A DNA stretch of 64,000 nt from 2-02-FULL-55-14 sp964473365 (GTDB taxonomy: Bacteria > Bacteroidota > Ignavibacteria > UBA10030): contig CAYYOV010000001.1 in assembly GCA_964473365.1 (NCBI GenBank), positions 1-64,000 of the forward strand. Direction: 5' to 3'. The position numbers and the translations under genes are program-made. How positions within the stretch are numbered: position 1 is the first letter of the stretch; each line of letters starts with the position of its first letter. Below, piece after piece: positions 45,021 through 52,084 of this stretch. The notes beneath the pieces are model-generated. The model searched no databases, was not told where the DNA came from, and saw nothing but the letters and a program-made list of their open reading frames with translations.

Positions 45021-45572
45021 ATGAATACGATCGCACGATCCCTGGGTCTGCTCGTGGCCCTCATGCTGGTGACCGGCGTGACCACCGAGGCCACCGGCCA
45101 AGCAAAGGCCGCGTATGGCCAGCAGCTCTTCCTGCTCAAGTCCTTGAAACCCGGCGCCAAGACCGTTGGCGTGATCGGGGCGGCATTGTCCGACGCGGAC
45201 GTGCAGGCGTTGACCCGTGCCGGGATGGGGCTTGGATTGGCGGTCGTCGTGGCTCGCCCGACGAATGCCCGGGACGTGGCCGTCCTCTACAAGAAACTCG
45301 TCTCCGAGAGCAAGATCGACCTGCTGCTTGTGACGGCCGGAGGGGGCGACTGGTTCAGCGGTCCGAGCGTTGAATTTCTCCGCGAGAACTCGCTGCTCGA
45401 CCGGATCGGGCTGTGCGTTCCGTCGATGGAGCAACTGGAGGGTGGGGCGCTATGCAGCGTGCAAAGTGAGAACGGGAAGCTGGTCGTTCATGTGAACCAA
45501 AAAGTGGCACAGGTGGTCGGGGCGGCTGTCCCGGCCGAACAGAGCGGGTCGATCGCCTACGTCGTCCGGTAG
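45021..45572 (+). CDS. Periplasmic ABC_sub_bind-like single-domain protein
   Basis: 183 residues from ATG 45021 (AAGGAG upstream). A signal peptide (residues 1-~30), then one Rossmann-like half: KTVGVIGAALSDADVQALTRAGMGLGLAVVVARPTNARDVAVLYKKLVSESKIDLLLVTAGGGDWF...IGLCVPSMEQLEGGALCSVQSENGKLVVHVNQKVA. This resembles one lobe of the ABC_sub_bind family (PF04392-like) rather than a complete binding protein, so direct ligand binding is uncertain. Lying between cheW and a second chemoreceptor, it may modulate receptor input from the periplasm. Confidence 0.6.
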   Translation: MNTIARSLGLLVALMLVTGVTTEATGQAKAAYGQQLFLLKSLKPGAKTVGVIGAALSDADVQALTRAGMGLGLAVVVARPTNARDVAVLYKKLVSESKIDLLLVTAGGGDWFSGPSVEFLRENSLLDRIGLCVPSMEQLEGGALCSVQSENGKLVVHVNQKVAQVVGAAVPAEQSGSIAYVVR

Positions 45573-45601
45573 CCGGTCCAACGAGGGATAAGGAGCGATC
45601 C

Positions 45602-47242
45602 ATGAAGATCCAAACGAAGATCCAGATGACGACCCTGGCCCTGTTGGCCATGCTGGCAGTGTCGTTGTCGATCGTGTTCAGCGTCCTGATGAATAGCGTC
45701 ATCACCGACGAGTTCCGGAAGCGGGGCGCCTCCGTCGTCTCGGAACTTGCCTCGAACGGCCGGATGGGCGTGCTCATGCAGGATTCGAGCCAATTGGCAC
45801 CGCTCGTAGACGCGGTTCTGTCGTCGGCCGACGTCCGCTACGTAGCCTTTCTCGATGCCGGACAAATGAAGCTGATCGAACGCGGCCGATCTGCCGGTCT
45901 GGCTGTCGATGGCGAAAAGGTGGGCGACATAACGTGGACAACGCTCACAGATGAGGAGGGGAACGAGCGGGCCCAATTCCACATGCCCGTCCATTCACGC
46001 AGTGGAGGGGCACCGATCGGAATGGCGCGGGTCGAGATCTCGTTCGAATCGGTGAACGCGACTCGAACGTCGGCGATGCTCTGGTCGATCTTCATCTCTG
46101 CGGCGTTCCTCCTCATGGCGCTGGGCGCGACGGTGATGCTGGGCCGGGTCCTGCAGCCCTTGAAAGACCTCGCTGCCAAAGCCGAGCTCGTTGCGTCGGG
46201 CGATCTGACCGTTGATATCATCAGCACGTCGACGGATGAGGTCGGACAGCTTGCCTCGTCCTTCATGAGTATGGTCGAACGCCTGCGCGGCACGATCGGC
46301 AGATTGGTGGAGGCTTCGGCGGCCGTGGCAAGCGCGTCGGCCGAGATCTCTGCCAGCACAGAGGAGATGGCGGCAGGCGCCCGTGAACAAACGACCCAGG
46401 TGACGGCCGTGGCAGCGTCTGTTGAACATCTTTCACGCACGACCTCCGACAATTCCCGCGGTGCCATCGGGACCGCCGAGACCGCCCGGGGTGCTCGGGC
46501 CTCGGCCGAAGAAGGCGGCCGCGTGGTCGAGCAATCGGTACACAGCATGAAACGGATCGCTCAGGTCGTACAGGTATCGGCTGAGACGGTGAGGACGCTC
46601 GGAAAATCGAGTGCCCAGATCGGACAGATCATCTCTGTGATCGACGACATTGCTGACCAGACGAATTTGCTGGCGCTCAATGCGGCCATCGAAGCGGCGC
46701 GGGCCGGCGAACAGGGGCGTGGATTCGCTGTGGTAGCCGACGAGGTTCGCAAACTCGCGGAACGGACGACGACGGCGACGAAGGAGATCGCCGATATGAT
46801 CCAGAAGATCCAGACGGACACAAACGATGCCGTGCGCTCGATGGAACAGGGGACGACGGAGGTCGACAACGGCATCAAGTTAGCGGACGCCGCCGGATCG
46901 TCGCTCCGGGGGATCGTCTCGATGTCGCAGACTGTGACGGATATGGTGGCCCAGATCGCATCGGCAAGTGAGCTCCAAGCGTCGGCGAGCGAGCAGATCT
47001 CGAAGAGTGTGGACGGTATCAGCAGCGTTGCCCGAGAAACGGCGACCGGCATTCAGCAAATCGCCCGGACGGCCGAGGACCTCAACCGGCTGACCGAGAA
47101 CCTTCAGGAATTGATCGGTCAATTCCGGCTCAGGGGCGAAACGATCGCGGCCGCAGAACACGACTTACAGCATCATCACGCAGTTCCCCGGTCCTCGCGG
47201 CGGTATGAACCCCGGTTTGAAACGGAGACGCCGCATGTCTGA
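45602..47242 (+). CDS. Methyl-accepting chemotaxis protein (transmembrane)
   Basis: 546 residues with GGAGCGATCC just before the ATG. TM1 ~residues 9-31 (TTLALLAMLAVSLSIVFSVLM), a ~115-residue periplasmic domain that looks PAS/dCache-like (VISELASNGRMGVLMQDSSQLAPLVDAVLSSADVRYVAFLDAGQ), TM2 (LWSIFISAAFLLMALGATVML), HAMP, and the signalling tip SVIDDIADQTNLLALNAAIEAARAGEQGRGFAVVADEVRKLAERT. Its sensor differs from the first receptor, so the two detect different cues. Overlaps the HEAT-repeat gene by 8 bp. Confidence 0.95.
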   Translation: MKIQTKIQMTTLALLAMLAVSLSIVFSVLMNSVITDEFRKRGASVVSELASNGRMGVLMQDSSQLAPLVDAVLSSADVRYVAFLDAGQMKLIERGRSAGLAVDGEKVGDITWTTLTDEEGNERAQFHMPVHSRSGGAPIGMARVEISFESVNATRTSAMLWSIFISAAFLLMALGATVMLGRVLQPLKDLAAKAELVASGDLTVDIISTSTDEVGQLASSFMSMVERLRGTIGRLVEASAAVASASAEISASTEEMAAGAREQTTQVTAVAASVEHLSRTTSDNSRGAIGTAETARGARASAEEGGRVVEQSVHSMKRIAQVVQVSAETVRTLGKSSAQIGQIISVIDDIADQTNLLALNAAIEAARAGEQGRGFAVVADEVRKLAERTTTATKEIADMIQKIQTDTNDAVRSMEQGTTEVDNGIKLADAAGSSLRGIVSMSQTVTDMVAQIASASELQASASEQISKSVDGISSVARETATGIQQIARTAEDLNRLTENLQELIGQFRLRGETIAAAEHDLQHHHAVPRSSRRYEPRFETETPHV

Positions 47243-48704
47243 TCCGGCGACCGGAAACGGTACTGCCATGCGGGCGCCGATGACGGATGAACAGCGGACA
47301 CTGTTCAGCCAGGTCTTGATCGCTCCCGATCCCGACCTTCGCCGACACGCGGCGGAAGCTTTGGCCGATCAGGGTGGGATCAATGCTGAGATGGCGTTGG
47401 TTGCGGCGCTCGAGGACCCCAACAAAGGAGTTCGCGATGCAGCGGCCAGGTCGCTGCTCCGTATTGGCGGGGCGTCGGTGGCCCGGGCGCTTGCGCCTTC
47501 GATCGCTTCGCGAAACATCGGGACACGAAATCTGGCTTCATCACTTCTCATGCGTCTGGGCTCGGTCGCGCATGCGCCGCTGTTGCCGTTCGTAAAAGAT
47601 CCCAACAAAGACGTCAGGAAATTCGCTGTCGATATTCTGGGTGAGATCGGTTGCACCGAGGCGACACCCTGGCTGACGGGCGCTCTGGACGACCCGGATC
47701 CGAACGTGGTGGTCTCATCGCTCGAAGCCCTCGGCAAGATCGGGGACCGGTCGTCGGTCCAACCTATCACAGAGATCTTCCCACGATGTGTGTATGCCCA
47801 TACCCAGATCGTCGAGACCCTCGGCCGCCTTGGAGGTCCGAAAGCCTCCGTCTTCCTGACCGAATTGGCGCGGACAGACAATGAACACCGTTTTCTCGAC
47901 GATGTGACCTGGTACGCGCTGGCAGAGGCTCTGGCTTCCTGCGGCGAGATCACGGCCCTGGAACCACTGCAGCAGCGGATCGGTCGGACGGCCGGAACAT
48001 TGCGACGGATGGTCCTGCATGCGATCGTTCAGATCTCCGAGCGGTGCCATGCAGACGTGCCGTTCGATGTTTATGAGGCAGACCTGAGGACCGCTCTCGC
48101 CGAAGATCCGTTGCCAGTACGATTGAGCGCCGCGCGCGCCCTTCAGGATGTCCACGGGGAGGCCGTGACAGCCGTTCTCGTCCGTGCGCTCGGTCACGAC
48201 GATGATCTCGACCTGCAGTTGTTCATGCAGTTGTCCCGACGGCCAAGGGTCTTCCAGGCGTTGACATCTGTGCTGAATGAATCGGTGGTCGGACGACGCG
48301 AGATCGTGCTCCTGCTCGGGAAACTGGCGCGCGAGATCATGGATGGATACGCCGAAGGCCGTGTGGCGGACGTGTCTGCAGAGGACCTGGAACGGGCATC
48401 TGCCGCCGTGGAAGCGGTGTGGGGTGAGGCCGATCAGGAGGTCCGATTCTTCCTCCTCGAGACCATGTTCCGCCTTGACGGTGACCGAGCCGTCGGCTTC
48501 CTGATGTCCCAGCTGGCAGGTGCCGATCCGTGGTTCAAGGTCCACGTCCTCGAACTCTTGTTCGACGTTGAAGACCAACGGGTCTTGCACATCGCCCTCG
48601 CATGCCTGCAGGACGAAGAAGAGACGGTCCGCATGACGGCTCAAGGGGCTCTCGAGGCACGTGGTATCGTGTTACCCGATCTTTCGACGGTTTCCTCGAA
48701 CTGA
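47235..48704 (+). CDS. HEAT-repeat protein in the chemotaxis operon
   Basis: 489 residues from ATG 47235 (overlapping the receptor stop by 8 bp; an in-frame ATG 30 bp earlier is possible). It consists of ~30-residue two-helix repeats: RRHAAEALADQGGINAEMALVAALEDPNKGVRDAAARSLLRIGG, PNKDVRKFAVDILGEIGCTEATPWLTGALDDPDPNVVVSSLEALGKIGD, and so on through to VHVLELLFDVEDQRVLHIALACLQDEEETVRMTAQGALEARG. No signal, no catalytic motif: a cytoplasmic protein-binding scaffold. Coupling to receptor and cheR genes suggests it binds components of the signalling array. Confidence 0.8.
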   Translation: MSDPATGNGTAMRAPMTDEQRTLFSQVLIAPDPDLRRHAAEALADQGGINAEMALVAALEDPNKGVRDAAARSLLRIGGASVARALAPSIASRNIGTRNLASSLLMRLGSVAHAPLLPFVKDPNKDVRKFAVDILGEIGCTEATPWLTGALDDPDPNVVVSSLEALGKIGDRSSVQPITEIFPRCVYAHTQIVETLGRLGGPKASVFLTELARTDNEHRFLDDVTWYALAEALASCGEITALEPLQQRIGRTAGTLRRMVLHAIVQISERCHADVPFDVYEADLRTALAEDPLPVRLSAARALQDVHGEAVTAVLVRALGHDDDLDLQLFMQLSRRPRVFQALTSVLNESVVGRREIVLLLGKLAREIMDGYAEGRVADVSAEDLERASAAVEAVWGEADQEVRFFLLETMFRLDGDRAVGFLMSQLAGADPWFKVHVLELLFDVEDQRVLHIALACLQDEEETVRMTAQGALEARGIVLPDLSTVSSN

Positions 48705-48725
48705 CCCTCACGCCCCGGCCCGACC

Positions 48726-49610
48726 GTGCTTCCTCCGATCGACATCCGCACCATGCCGGTGTCAGCCCCCGCCGTCGCGATGAACGACGCGACCTTCCGG
48801 CTGCTGCGGGATTTCATCTATCACCGGTTGGGCATCTACTTCCACGAAAAGAAGAAATATTTGCTCGAAGGACGGCTCGGGAAACGCGTTCAGGTGCTGC
48901 GGCTGAGCGGATTCGAGGAATACGTCCATCTCTTGCGATACGGGGCGCAAAAGGAGGTCGAGTTCGAATATCTGTGCGACGCCGTAACGATCAATGAGAC
49001 CTTCTTCTTCCGGAACGAACCGCAATTCGACGCGCTCGAATCGGTCGTCCTTCCGGAGCTCCTCCAGTCACGGAGGGCGGCGGGATCTGATACGGTCCGG
49101 ATCTGGAGCGCAGCCTGTTCATCCGGCGAAGAGCCCTACACGATGGCCATGATCTTCCAGGAAAAACTCCGGCATCGGTTCCCGGGTATGCGCATGGAGA
49201 TCGTTGGCACCGACATCAGTTCGACGGTTCTCCAAACGGCACGCAAGGGATCGTACGGGGATTATGCAACGCGCAACACGCCACCCCACTATCTGCAGAA
49301 ATATTTCACAGTCGATGGTGCTCGGCGGACGGTGCGCGACGACATCAGATCAATGGTCCGTTTCCAGCATCTGAACCTGTTCGAGCGGGACCAGATGCGA
49401 ATGATGCGGGATTTCGACCTCATCTTGTGCCGTAACGTCATGATCTATTTCGATACCCCGGCGAAGGTGCAGGTGGTCTCCGATCTGTATGACAGCCTGC
49501 GTTTCGGGGGCCATCTCGTCATCGGATATTCTGAGCTGCTTCACGGGATCTCCAACGCTTTCAGCGTGATCAGCTTTCCTAAGACGACATTGTATAAGAA
49601 AGAACGGTAG
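48726..49610 (+). CDS. cheR: Chemotaxis protein methyltransferase CheR
   Basis: SAM-dependent glutamate methyltransferase of receptor adaptation. 294 residues from GTG 48726; ATG 48753 or 48780 would remove 9 or 18 poorly conserved residues and are equally plausible. N-terminal helical domain (FRLLRDFIYHRLGIYFHEKKKYLLEGRLGKR), then the methyltransferase domain with the NETFFFRNEPQFDAL block, SAM motif IWSAACSSGEEPYTMAM, and DLILCRNVMIYFD. 21 bp after the HEAT-repeat stop; cheY follows after 4 bp. Confidence 0.95.
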   Translation: MLPPIDIRTMPVSAPAVAMNDATFRLLRDFIYHRLGIYFHEKKKYLLEGRLGKRVQVLRLSGFEEYVHLLRYGAQKEVEFEYLCDAVTINETFFFRNEPQFDALESVVLPELLQSRRAAGSDTVRIWSAACSSGEEPYTMAMIFQEKLRHRFPGMRMEIVGTDISSTVLQTARKGSYGDYATRNTPPHYLQKYFTVDGARRTVRDDIRSMVRFQHLNLFERDQMRMMRDFDLILCRNVMIYFDTPAKVQVVSDLYDSLRFGGHLVIGYSELLHGISNAFSVISFPKTTLYKKER

Positions 49611-49614
49611 CGCC

Positions 49615-50001
49615 ATGAAGAACGTGGTCCTGGTCGTAGATGATTCTGCAACAGTCCGGAAGTTCGTCTCCGCAGCGCTTCAGCTGGAAGGGATCCGAGT
49701 GGTCACCGCCAGCGACGGGATGGAGGCGCTTGAGCGTCTGCCGCTCGAGGCGGTGGACCTGATCATCACGGACCTCAACATGCCAGAGATGGACGGATTC
49801 GAACTCATCCGAAATCTCCGTGCCTCGGAAGCATATCGGGAGCTACCGGTTATCATCCTTTCCTCGATCACGGACCAGCCGGAAAAAGAGCTGGGGCGTG
49901 AGCTGGGAGCCTTCGCGTATCTCGAAAAACCGTTCAGCCGAGAGCAGGTCTGCACCGAGGTCCGCCGCCTCCTGTCTCCCGAGCCCGCTCCGGCCCCATA
50001 G
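49615..50001 (+). CDS. cheY: CheY-like receiver protein
   Basis: 128 residues, receiver only. Asp9/Asp10 pocket (VVDDSATVRKF), phospho-acceptor Asp53 (IITDLNMPEMDGFELI), Ser switch in VIILSSI, Lys in YLEKPFSREQ. The second CheY of the cluster (50229) is closer to the classic motor-binding form; this one may be a phosphate sink or a scaffold-bound regulator. Last gene before a 227-bp gap. Confidence 0.93.
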   Translation: MKNVVLVVDDSATVRKFVSAALQLEGIRVVTASDGMEALERLPLEAVDLIITDLNMPEMDGFELIRNLRASEAYRELPVIILSSITDQPEKELGRELGAFAYLEKPFSREQVCTEVRRLLSPEPAPAP

Positions 50002-50031
50002 CCCCTGTTTCTCTCCACAATCGCCGCTTTT

Positions 50032-50106
50032 CACTGTCCGAAACCATAGGACAGTGTCCTGACCCGCCCTCGTCTCAGACCCGAGCCGCAGTAGGAAAAA
50101 TCCGAC
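50032..50106. promoter_or_regulatory. Palindromic sites upstream of the second cheY
   Basis: Two kinds of symmetry. CACTGTCC (50032-50039) pairs with GGACAGTG (50049-50056), and the latter is itself part of ATAGGACAGTGTCCTGA (50046-50062), an overlapping dyad. Then GTAGGAAAAATCCGAC (50091-50106) resembles the 42-kb array units and has its centre 53.5 bp upstream of the promoter box, almost the same distance as at 35597. Confidence 0.5.
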
Positions 50107-50128
50107 CCGCGAATCAACAACGGACCGA

Positions 50129-50159
50129 TACTCACCGGGTCCGGCGATATGTATGTTGC
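50129..50159 (+). promoter_or_regulatory. Putative promoter for cheY-cheZ-cheA operon (GATAC-N20-TATGTTGC)
   Basis: TATGTTGC at 50152-50159, with TAC (within CCGATAC) 20 bp upstream instead of TTG. The same -33 sequence precedes the first chemoreceptor gene. The poor TTG match fits an activator-dependent promoter. Confidence 0.45.
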
Positions 50160-50228
50160 ATCCACACTCGACGCGTACTTCGTGCGATCATGCAGACCAC
50201 GTTCACATCTCCATCGAAAGGGCCACTC

Positions 50229-50621
50229 ATGGCATCGATGAAATTTCTGGTGGTGGATGACTCGATCACCATCCGCCGGATCATCACCAACACCCTCAAG
50301 ACCATCGGCTACAACGATGTCGTCGAAGCCGTCAACGGCAAAGACGCCCTCGAAAAGCTGTCAGCCGGCGGCATCGAGTTCATCATCACCGACTGGAACA
50401 TGCCGGAAATGAACGGCCTTGATTTCACGAAGGAGGTCCGCAACAACGGTGCGACCAGCGATCTTCCGATCCTGATGATCACGACCCGCGGCACGGAGTC
50501 GGACGTCATCGAGGCATTGCAGGCGAAGGTCAACAGCTACATCGTGAAGCCGTTCACGCCGCAGGAACTAAAGGACAAGATCGACGATATCGTCAAGGTC
50601 GCGTCGATCTCTGCCGCCTGA
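50229..50621 (+). CDS. cheY: Chemotaxis response regulator CheY
   Basis: 130 residues from ATG 50229 (AAAGGG upstream). Classic CheY: VVDDSITIRRIITNTLKTIGY with Asp10/Asp11, phospho-acceptor Asp55 in IITDWNMPEMNGLDF, Thr switch LMITTRG, and YIVKPFTPQELKDKI. The TDWNMPEMNGL motif is that of motor-acting CheY. It is followed by two CheZ-like genes, the expected phosphatases. What it binds is unknown because no motor gene is present. Confidence 0.96.
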   Translation: MASMKFLVVDDSITIRRIITNTLKTIGYNDVVEAVNGKDALEKLSAGGIEFIITDWNMPEMNGLDFTKEVRNNGATSDLPILMITTRGTESDVIEALQAKVNSYIVKPFTPQELKDKIDDIVKVASISAA

Positions 50622-50662
50622 TCCGAATCCCGGTAACGGACCGCAACTACCACGAGACAACT

Positions 50663-51421
50663 ATGAACGCCCAAGAGCTTGACGGCATCCTCGAGAAAGC
50701 ATCAGAGCTGAAGGTCTTCTTCGAGTTCGGACAGAAGACCTTGCCGGCCCTCGAAGAGGTCGGAACGTTCGTCCAGCGGATCGGACCATTGGTGGACGGG
50801 ATCCGGTCGCTGTCGGCGATCACCTCCGAGCGCTTGCCCAAAGCGACGGCGCAACTCGAGCGTGTCAACCTCGCGTCCGAGAAAGCGTCGACCGACATCC
50901 TCAACACCGTCGATCGCATGATGAATCAGATCGAAGATCTGAAGCGGCAGGTGCGAAGCCAGCTCGGCGCGGAGAACCTGGTCGAATCGTCGCGTGATAT
51001 CAACGCCGCGATCGACGCCATCGCGTCGAAGCTCCCGGGGGACGCCGACCTCACGTCACTCCTGTCGTCCTGGGACTTGCATCGTCAGAGCATCGCAGCC
51101 ATTCAGCCATCGACGACCCTGAGCGCGAGCCTTGAGCAATTGAGTGATGACTGCACCAACGTCATGATGGCGCAGCAGGTCCAGGATATCACAGGCCAAC
51201 AGATCGCGTCTGTCATCGGCCTGATGCAGGCCGTCGGCGATGTCCTCCGGCGCCTGGTGGCCGAGATCGGCGATGCTGCGCCGGTCGCTGAGACATCCGC
51301 GCCCGCAGAGGTCGCCAGCCCGGCTTCCGGGTTTGTCGGCGCCGACGAGCGCAAACGCATGGTCGAATCCCTTCTGGCCAAGGCCCGGAGCGGAGATCTT
51401 CGGTCCAATCCCCCAGTCTGA
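50663..51421 (+). CDS. CheZ-like CheY-P phosphatase (copy 1)
   Basis: 252 residues, almost entirely helical, forming the long hairpin of CheZ. The catalytic helix reads NVMMAQQVQDITGQQIAS, with Asp175 and Gln179 matching the E. coli CheZ Asp143/Gln147 (QDLTGQ). The C-terminus after a Pro/Ala linker (DERKRMVESLLAKARSGD) may be the CheY-binding tail. An N-terminal ~60 residues (DGILEKASELKVFFEFGQKTLPALEEVG) have no E. coli counterpart. Directly downstream of cheY; the assignment rests on this motif and context. Confidence 0.75.
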   Translation: MNAQELDGILEKASELKVFFEFGQKTLPALEEVGTFVQRIGPLVDGIRSLSAITSERLPKATAQLERVNLASEKASTDILNTVDRMMNQIEDLKRQVRSQLGAENLVESSRDINAAIDAIASKLPGDADLTSLLSSWDLHRQSIAAIQPSTTLSASLEQLSDDCTNVMMAQQVQDITGQQIASVIGLMQAVGDVLRRLVAEIGDAAPVAETSAPAEVASPASGFVGADERKRMVESLLAKARSGDLRSNPPV

Positions 51422-51436
51422 TCGGAATCAACCGAC

Positions 51437-52075
51437 ATGGAAACCCTGAACGTACCAACCACCGTAAACCCGTCGACGCCGACCGGCGCCGTCGAAAGCG
51501 TGGTCATCGCGTTGCACAAGGTGATCGACCTTCTCGACCGGATCAAAGGCGCCATCGAAGAGAGCTCGAACAAGATCCCGAAGGCCGCGGTGCAACTCTC
51601 GACGGTAACGCAAGCGACCGAGATGGCCACGGTCGAGATCCTGAACGTTCTCGACACGATGTCGCACAAGATCGAGACGGTCGAGAATGCTGTCGGTCGG
51701 ATGTCATACGGGTCGATGAATGGCCAGGCGGCGCTCGCGCAGTCGGTCCAGGAAACGCTCGCCGAGGTCCGGCAGGACACCATGAACATCACGATGGCCT
51801 TACAGGTGCAGGACATTACGGCACAGAAGATCGCTGCCGCGAATCACCTCATCGAATCAGTGCGGCTCGAGCTCATGCACGAGCTGAGTTACTTTGAGGG
51901 GACGGAGCTGCGGGACAGGCTTATCGTCCCGACGGTTGCGCTTCCGGCGATGGCGACAGGCGTGGCCTTCGACAAGAATGCATCATACATGAAAAGCTCG
52001 GAGACGCAGGAGCGGATCGACAACGTCGTCCGTCAGTTCCGCGAGCAGGGTCGTTCCACGCAGGACCCTTCCTAA
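51437..52075 (+). CDS. CheZ-like CheY-P phosphatase (copy 2)
   Basis: 212 residues, helical, 15 bp after copy 1. Its catalytic helix TMALQVQDITAQKIAAAN preserves Asp126 and Gln130 (D-x-x-x-Q), with Gly replaced by Ala relative to copy 1. It shares the N-terminal VESVVIALHKVIDLLDRIKGAIEESSNKIPKAAVQLSTVTQATEMATVEILNVLD helix pattern with copy 1. The C-terminus (SSETQERIDNVVRQFREQG) could be a CheY-binding tail. A heterodimer with copy 1, or separate specificity for the several receivers, are both possible. Confidence 0.7.
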   Translation: METLNVPTTVNPSTPTGAVESVVIALHKVIDLLDRIKGAIEESSNKIPKAAVQLSTVTQATEMATVEILNVLDTMSHKIETVENAVGRMSYGSMNGQAALAQSVQETLAEVRQDTMNITMALQVQDITAQKIAAANHLIESVRLELMHELSYFEGTELRDRLIVPTVALPAMATGVAFDKNASYMKSSETQERIDNVVRQFREQGRSTQDPS

Positions 52076-52084
52076 GGTCCGGCC

